From NCBI GenBank assembly GCA_052168315.1, contig JBQLZO010000074.1, positions 1 through 10,677 of the forward strand: a stretch of 10,677 nucleotides of DNA, in the 5' to 3' direction. The position numbers and the translations under genes were made by a program. Below are positions 6,445-10,677 of this stretch, one piece after another (position 1 is the first letter of the stretch; each line of letters begins with the position of its first letter). Source of the DNA: JBQLZO01 sp052168315. Lineage in GTDB: Bacteria; Planctomycetota; Phycisphaerae; Phycisphaerales; UBA1924. Below the pieces are notes generated by a model. The model was not told where the DNA came from and did not search any database. It worked only from the letters and a program-made list of their open reading frames with translations.

Positions 6445-7674
6445 ATGAACTCACAGCACATCCTCGCACGGCTCGCCGCCTCGCTCCTGCTCCTCCCCCT
6501 GCCGGCATGCAGCGCCAAGCCGTTCCAATGGACCCTTCCCGAGCGACCCTCAGAAACCACCGCCCACGCCACGATCGCCCTCCTGAGCTCAGACTTCCAC
6601 CACGAGCGCATGGCCGGCAACGACTTCTACAGCGCCTTCCCGCCCCACACCAGGCACGCCGACCTGTTCGACATGGTCGCGGCCGAGCAGCAACGCTGGA
6701 TCGAGTCGCGAAACTGGGAGTCCGCCCTCTGGAACGACAACGCCCGCTTCCTCGGCACAAGGGGCGACCTCTTCGTGCTCTACCCCCCAACCAGAGCACT
6801 CATCGATCAGCGCTGGGCCGGCCAGAGCTATGCGCGAGGCACCCCGCAGGAGACATCGCTCTTCATCTGGGCGCCCTGCGCTGCGGAGCAGACCATGCGC
6901 TGGCACCACATCAAGGCGCAGCTCCCGATCGGTGACATCGCGCTGTCCGGCGAGAACGATCAGTACCTGATCATCTCATGGCGACTGCCCCATCCCGAAT
7001 TGCCGACATACCAACCCGCCCTCAGCGTGCACAGAATCCACCCCGACGCCCTGCAGCCCATGCGCCTCCCGCCCAACCTCGCCTTCTCCTCGATGGCGAT
7101 CTCCGCATCACGATGGGCCGGACACGACACCCACCACGCGCACTTCGGCGATGTCCATGCCGACCGCCTCGAAACCACATCAAGCATCCCGTACGATGCG
7201 AGCGATCTCACATGGTCCCGCATGTGGATCACGCCCGATGGAGACGCCGCGATCTTCGGCAACTTCGACATCGTCCATCGCAACGGCACCATCCGCTCCC
7301 TCCTCGACATCGATGGAGAGGCCTACCTCGCAAACCCGCCCGACCCCGACGGAGTCGTCCACACCATCGCCTACGGATCCTTCGACGACCACCACGGCCG
7401 AGAAACCCGCCTGGTGAACATCGATCTCAGGGCAAAGGCCGTGACCCTCCCCGCCATCGCGCTCCCCCCCGACGCACGAGCAGCGACAGTGTCCCCCTGC
7501 GGCACCATCATCATCGCCGATGCCGAGTCACAGCTCACCCCGAGCGAGCGAAGCGTGATGCACCCGCCAAAGGCGTGGTTCCATGTCGTCGATGCCAACG
7601 ATGTTCGATACATCACAGCAACAAATCGCTCCCCAAACAGCTGGTTCCCCCCGGTGTCGCAACGGAGTCCGTAA
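6445..7674 (+). CDS. Predicted lipoprotein, unknown function, possibly propeller-like
   Basis: A 409-residue protein with a lipoprotein signal: basic head, LAASLLLLPLPAC, and a lipobox with Cys22 as the lipid-bearing residue after cleavage. It is therefore probably anchored to a membrane facing the periplasm. The body is rich in short strands and Asp/Gly turns (ITPDGDAAIFGNFD near 262-275, DIDGEAYLANPPDPDG near 288-303, RLVNIDLRAK near 322-331, TVSPCGTIIIADAE near 348-361), a pattern seen in beta-propellers that have lost clear signatures. No catalytic motif was seen. It has nearly the same length as the exported protein just upstream and the same strand; distant kinship is possible but not shown. 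Its C/G balance is intermediate between the island and the flanks, and C-richness returns just after its stop. Confidence 0.75.
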   Translation: MNSQHILARLAASLLLLPLPACSAKPFQWTLPERPSETTAHATIALLSSDFHHERMAGNDFYSAFPPHTRHADLFDMVAAEQQRWIESRNWESALWNDNARFLGTRGDLFVLYPPTRALIDQRWAGQSYARGTPQETSLFIWAPCAAEQTMRWHHIKAQLPIGDIALSGENDQYLIISWRLPHPELPTYQPALSVHRIHPDALQPMRLPPNLAFSSMAISASRWAGHDTHHAHFGDVHADRLETTSSIPYDASDLTWSRMWITPDGDAAIFGNFDIVHRNGTIRSLLDIDGEAYLANPPDPDGVVHTIAYGSFDDHHGRETRLVNIDLRAKAVTLPAIALPPDARAATVSPCGTIIIADAESQLTPSERSVMHPPKAWFHVVDANDVRYITATNRSPNSWFPPVSQRSP

Positions 7675-8254
7675 GACAGAACTTGAAGCCCAATCCCACC
7701 AAACCCTTGCCCCTCGACGCGCTCCGGCGGGTGGCATCAGAATCCCCTCCCCGCGCCACCAACATCGCTCCGCTGCAAGCCTCTTCACATCGCCGCCCAC
7801 CCCAACAGCCCCAACCCCCTCGCCACATCCATTCTCCATCCCCATCCCTCCCATCCCCTCCCACACCCCCACACCACCATCGAGCCAGCCACCCGGGCTA
7901 CCAAATCTCTTCTTCCTACTCCTCCTACACAGGGCGGGTGGGCAAGCCGCCAAGGCATACCCCCTGCCCTGTGCCCCACTCTTCCGTTCACCCAACACCC
8001 CTCTCCCCAACAGCGCCCCCGCCGTGCGCACAACCACGCCCCACCCCACCCTATCGGACCACCCGCACTCCCCCCGCTCCAAACCAACCCCCACCCAAAC
8101 CCAACAGACCGCATTCGGCCTACACCATTTCCCTCACTTCCAACCCCACCCACTGGCCACCCTCCACTCCCACGCCCACACTTCAACACCAAACCCCTCA
8201 CCCAGTGCCCGTGCGCGCCAGTCCATCCAATCCCAACCACCCCGGAACCCCGCC
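7675..8254. other. 580-base stretch with no convincing gene
   Basis: This stretch is C-rich and low in complexity. Both strands have open frames, but none has a ribosome binding site, signal peptide or recognisable motif; they reflect the lack of stop codons in C-rich DNA. The only structured item seen is the inverted repeat at 7928-7973. No promoter for the gene at 8255 could be identified, though its promoter should be here. Confidence 0.6.
7928..7973. repeat. Inverted repeat with G-rich interior
   Basis: CACAGGGC (7928-7935) and GCCCTGTG (7966-7973) are exact inverted copies. A second pair, GGCGG (7933-7937) and CCGCC (7947-7951), overlaps the left arm, giving alternative folds. It is one of the few G-containing patches in this C-rich stretch, so it stands out from its setting. 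It could be a dispersed palindromic element or a structured RNA; the strand is unknown and I match it to no known family. Confidence 0.5.
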
Positions 8255-9004
8255 ATGCCAACCACCTCCACCACCAACACCACACTCCCCACCCTCGCCG
8301 CCCTCACCCTCTGCGCCCTCTTCCTCACCCCCACCTCCCCCATCGCCTCCGCGGCCCCAGGCTTCATCCCCATCGCTCAAAACCGCCAAACCCTCACCGG
8401 CGCTGTCATCTCAGACACCATCAACAACATCACCCTCGACTCCGACGAACAACTCGACGAACCCTTCGACTTCGGCCCATGGACCTCCAACATCACCTCG
8501 TCCGCCGACGCACAGCAAACCACCGCCAACGCCAACGCCACCCAGAACTCCGCCATCGACACGCTCCTCATCACCGCAGCCGGCACCGCCACCATCGACC
8601 TCTCACCCACCACCCCCAACACCTCCGCCCAGTCCGCCGCGCTCTCCGCCTTCGCAACCTTCTTCACCATCTCCCAACCCACCCTCATCACCCTCGACGC
8701 CGCCATCGCCAACCCTGAAACCGCCTTCTTCATCTTCGAAGGCCCCACCGGCATCCTCGCCGAACTCTCCCCCGCCAACCCCAACCTCAACATCTCAACC
8801 CAGCTCCTCCTCATCCCAGGCAACTACGCCCTCAACGCCGCCGCCTCACTCAACACCACCATCCCCCCGAACACCACCACCCCCACCACCGACACCACAA
8901 ACTTCAACCTCACCCTCGCCGTCGTCCCAGCCCCCACCACCCCCCTCATCCTCACCACCACAACCCTCCCCCTCCTCACCCGCCGCCGCAGACCCAACAA
9001 CTAA
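8255..9004 (+). CDS. Exported protein with PEP-CTERM-like anchor tail
   Basis: A 249-residue protein. Residues 1-33 form a signal peptide (LAALTLCALFLTP, then IASA-APG). The body is Thr/Asn/Ala-rich: DSDEQLDEPFDFGPW near 62-76, strands ending FFIFEGPTGILAEL near 158-171, and IPGNYALNAAASL near 187-199, reminiscent of a beta-sandwich adhesive or pre-peptidase-like domain. The tail has VPAP at 224-227, a hydrophobic stretch rich in Leu and Thr (229-241) and RRRR at 243-246. This three-part layout is that of PEP-CTERM-type exosortase substrates, with VPAP in place of VPEP. It probably becomes anchored or processed at the cell surface. ATG 8255 was chosen because it gives the signal peptide at once; the frame is open much further upstream and no clear ribosome binding site is seen. 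It is convergent with mqnE. Its function is unknown. Confidence 0.77.
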   Translation: MPTTSTTNTTLPTLAALTLCALFLTPTSPIASAAPGFIPIAQNRQTLTGAVISDTINNITLDSDEQLDEPFDFGPWTSNITSSADAQQTTANANATQNSAIDTLLITAAGTATIDLSPTTPNTSAQSAALSAFATFFTISQPTLITLDAAIANPETAFFIFEGPTGILAELSPANPNLNISTQLLLIPGNYALNAAASLNTTIPPNTTTPTTDTTNFNLTLAVVPAPTTPLILTTTTLPLLTRRRRPNN

Positions 9005-9035
9005 ACAACCCACACCCACAACCCACACACTTCCC

Positions 9036-9254
9036 CTCTTCTCCCCCTCCGCCCCCTCCGCGCCTCTGCGGTAAACCCCTCTTCTCCCTCCTCTTCACCA
9101 ATCCCACACCCCCCCTTCTCCCCCTCCGCGCCCTCTGCGCCTCTGTGGTGAATCCCTCTTCTCTTCTCTTCACCAATCCCACATCCCCTCTCTTCTCCCC
9201 CTCCGCGCCCTCCGCGCCTCCGCGGTAAATCCCTCTTCTCTTCTCTTCTCTTCA
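9036..9254. repeat. Three 77-base tandem repeats
   Basis: Three units have cores starting at 9041, 9118 and 9195, exactly 77 bases apart. The 45-base cores differ at 3 (units 1 and 3) and 4 (units 2 and 3) positions. Each holds CTCCCCCTCCG, then a CCGCG-CCTC-CGCGG-type palindrome (perfect in unit 3, 9212-9225), a GTAAA/GTGAA box and a TCT-rich tail; units 1 and 2 end in CACCAATCCCACA. On the minus strand the core reads as CCGCGGAGGCGCGGAGG-like text, which I recall as a dispersed repeat in various bacterial genomes. The array fills the gap between two convergent genes. It is not a CRISPR: the cores and the parts between them are both conserved. Confidence 0.85.
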
Positions 9255-9282
9255 CTGATGCCCGGTGCCTGATGCCCGGTGC
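9255..9282. repeat. Doubled 14-base direct repeat abutting mqnE stop
   Basis: CTGATGCCCGGTGC occurs twice back to back (9255-9268 and 9269-9282). The next bases, CTA at 9283-9285, are the mqnE stop codon read on the other strand and continue the repeat by CT. The repeat therefore begins exactly where mqnE ends. Confidence 0.85.
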
Positions 9283-10644
9283 CTACTTCTCTTCCACCCT
9301 CCACTCCCTCCCCTCCCTCACCACCCGCCGATACAGCGTGTCACGCTCCACCGGCTCATACCCCGCCTCACGGATCGCCTTCTGCAGATCCCACACCGTC
9401 GTCTCCTGGTGCGTGCTCGCCCCGCCCACCTTGGTGATGTCATACCACACCACCGTCCCATCAATATCATCCGCCCCCGCACGCAGCTGCAGCTGCGCCA
9501 TCTTCAGCGTCTGCATGATCCAGAACGCCTTCACATGCGGGAAGTTGTCCAGCATCAGCCGCGCCACCGCAAGCGTCCGCAGGTTCTCCAGCCCGCTCGG
9601 CCCGGCCAGATGCTCAAGCTCCGACCCATCCGGGAAGAACGGCAGCGGGATGATGCACTGAAAGTACCCGCCCACCTCAGCATCCCCCGCCGCCCGCTTC
9701 CGCGCAGCCACCACCCCCGGCAACTCCACCCCCGCCCGCGAGAGCGTCACGGCCCCAGGCCACTCGCTCGCATCGACGCCATACCCACCAAACTGCCCAC
9801 CACCATCTCCCTCCCCAGGTGGCACCGGTCTCCGACCGGTGACTTCTCTTCCGGCTCCCTCTTCCCCCCCACCCTTCACAGCCTCATACCCCAACCGAGC
9901 CAGCGCCACATCCTGCGCCCGCCGAAGCATGTCCATATGCACCAGCCGCTCCCGCCGCTGCTCGATATGCCCATACAGAATCGTGCAGTTCGAGTTCAAC
10001 CCCAGCTCGTGCGCCACCCGGTGCACATCCAGCCACACATCCGACCGGATCTTCCCCTTGTACGCCTGGTCATGCACCCGATCATCAAACACCTCGGCCC
10101 CACCACCCGGCAAAGACCCCAACCCCGCCGCCTTCAACTCACTCAACACCCAACGAATCCCCTCACGCCTGTCGGTCCCCGCCGACCCCTTCCACTTCTT
10201 CGCGATCTTCGCCAGGTGCACAATCTCCACGGCCGTGAACGCCTTGATGTGCAGCCCCGGCGCCTCATCCTTGATCGCCCGCAGCATCGACGGGTAGTAC
10301 TCCCAGGGCAGATACGGATGCAGCCCCCCGACAATGTGCATCTCCGTCGCCCCGTTCTCCACCGCCTCCCGAGCCTGCGCCCGCACATACCCCTCATCCC
10401 GCGTGTACGCCCCGTCATCATCCTTCTTGCGATAAAACTCGCAGAACTTACAAGACAACGCGCACACATTCGAATAATTCATGTGCCGATTGATGTTGTA
10501 GTACCCCACCCCCGGATGCAGCCGATTCCGCACCAGATCCGCCAACTCAATCACCCCCCACACATCCCCCGTCTCAAACAGCACCTCCCCATCCGCCAAA
10601 GACAACCGCTCCCCCCGCTCCACCTTCCCCCGAATCCCCCCCAC
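9283..10644 (-). CDS. mqnE: Aminofutalosine synthase MqnE with internal insertion
   Basis: A radical SAM enzyme of the futalosine route to menaquinone. MqnE joins 3-[(1-carboxyvinyl)oxy]benzoate to SAM to give aminofutalosine. Visible signatures are NRHMNYSN (52-59), the iron-sulfur cluster motif C61-x3-C65-x2-C68, HIVGGLHP (103-110), IKAFTAVEI (133-141), LGSLPGGGAEVF (175-186), YGHIEQRRERL (224-234), IIPLPFFPDG (331-340) and GASTHQETT (408-416), the C-terminal MqnE block. Between about 244 and 325, where relatives run almost straight from the RERL helix to the GF-IPL segment, there are about 80 extra Gly/Glu/Arg-rich residues, including a palindrome-coded TGRRPVPP. The GTG at 10644 is the first start codon seen, but the frame stays open for the 33 bases to the window edge, so translation may start beyond it. 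No neighbouring mqn gene is present in the window. Confidence 0.93.
   Translation of the reverse strand: MGGIRGKVERGERLSLADGEVLFETGDVWGVIELADLVRNRLHPGVGYYNINRHMNYSNVCALSCKFCEFYRKKDDDGAYTRDEGYVRAQAREAVENGATEMHIVGGLHPYLPWEYYPSMLRAIKDEAPGLHIKAFTAVEIVHLAKIAKKWKGSAGTDRREGIRWVLSELKAAGLGSLPGGGAEVFDDRVHDQAYKGKIRSDVWLDVHRVAHELGLNSNCTILYGHIEQRRERLVHMDMLRRAQDVALARLGYEAVKGGGEEGAGREVTGRRPVPPGEGDGGGQFGGYGVDASEWPGAVTLSRAGVELPGVVAARKRAAGDAEVGGYFQCIIPLPFFPDGSELEHLAGPSGLENLRTLAVARLMLDNFPHVKAFWIMQTLKMAQLQLRAGADDIDGTVVWYDITKVGGASTHQETTVWDLQKAIREAGYEPVERDTLYRRVVREGREWRVEEK
9823..9841. repeat. Perfect palindrome inside mqnE
   Basis: CACCGGTC (9823-9830) and GACCGGTG (9834-9841) are exact inverted copies with a three-base loop, TCC. 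Read as mqnE it codes for TGRRPV at residues 269-274, in the region absent from usual relatives. The reading frame is kept through it. It looks like a small palindromic element tolerated within a gene, but its copy number elsewhere is unknown. Confidence 0.75.
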
Positions 10645-10677
10645 CCGCCGATCCGCAGAGCGTCGTGCAGGGGAAGA

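Noticed and set aside
3600..7700. Mobile element carrying the island (integrase, transposase, terminal repeats, tRNA target)
   Set aside because: No recombinase gene, tRNA gene or matching direct or inverted ends were seen at the borders. The island rests on composition alone.
6978..9074. A 698-codon open frame on the + strand running through the lipoprotein gene and beyond
   Set aside because: It is in a different frame from two well-supported genes, has no ribosome binding site, and translates to Pro/Ser/Thr-rich text with no domains. C-rich DNA rarely makes stop codons, so such frames arise by chance.
9036..9282. CRISPR array
   Set aside because: Units are adjacent 77-base copies with no unique spacers, and no cas genes are near.

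Overview
The window looks like a chromosomal segment of a high-GC planctomycete, most likely in or near the class Phycisphaerae. This is inferred from protein style, not from a marker gene. The signs are a secreted beta-propeller enzyme ending in a two-repeat dockerin module, an exported protein ending in a VPAP / hydrophobic / RRRR tail (a PEP-CTERM-like variant), a membrane protein with a C-terminal CxxCGY...CPxCG zinc ribbon, and the futalosine-pathway menaquinone enzyme MqnE.

Layout from left to right. At 73-1224 (+) is an EamA/DMT-family transporter with a Thr/Pro-rich head and a triplet-repeat linker. At 1426-2961 (+) is an exported PQQ sugar dehydrogenase-like beta-propeller with a dockerin. 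At 3032-3439 (-) is the fluoride channel CrcB, convergent with the previous gene across a hairpin pair at 2980-3010. From 3689 to 7674 (+) lie four genes of unknown role: a two-TM zinc-ribbon protein, a small polytopic membrane protein, an exported Cys-rich protein and a lipoprotein. A 580-base stretch without a convincing gene follows (7675-8254), holding one notable inverted repeat. At 8255-9004 (+) is the PEP-CTERM-like exported protein. At 9005-9282 the gap between convergent genes is nearly filled by three 77-base tandem repeats and a doubled 14-mer. At 9283-10644 (-) is mqnE, whose central region carries about 80 extra residues and a coding palindrome.

The most striking large-scale signal is base skew. 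In the outer parts of the window the + strand is very C-rich and G-poor, whichever strand the gene lies on: hand counts give 40 C to 4 G in 8281-8340 and 31 C to 7 G inside the minus-strand mqnE at 10081-10140. This fits a replication-strand bias. Between about 3600 and 6372 C and G are nearly equal (21:18 in 4681-4740, 22:20 in 5881-5940), and 6373-7674 is intermediate. The four unknown genes therefore form a compositional island, perhaps recently acquired or recently inverted. The skew also explains many long but spurious Pro/Ser/Arg-rich open frames, and probably the Thr/Pro/Asn-rich composition of the flanking proteins.

The genes do not form one evident pathway. Several act at the cell envelope: a transporter, an exported dehydrogenase, a fluoride channel, an exported anchored protein and the island's membrane, exported and lipoproteins. 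I found no clearly novel system with predictable chemistry. The best candidates for something undescribed are the island and the repeat elements, including the palindrome inside mqnE.
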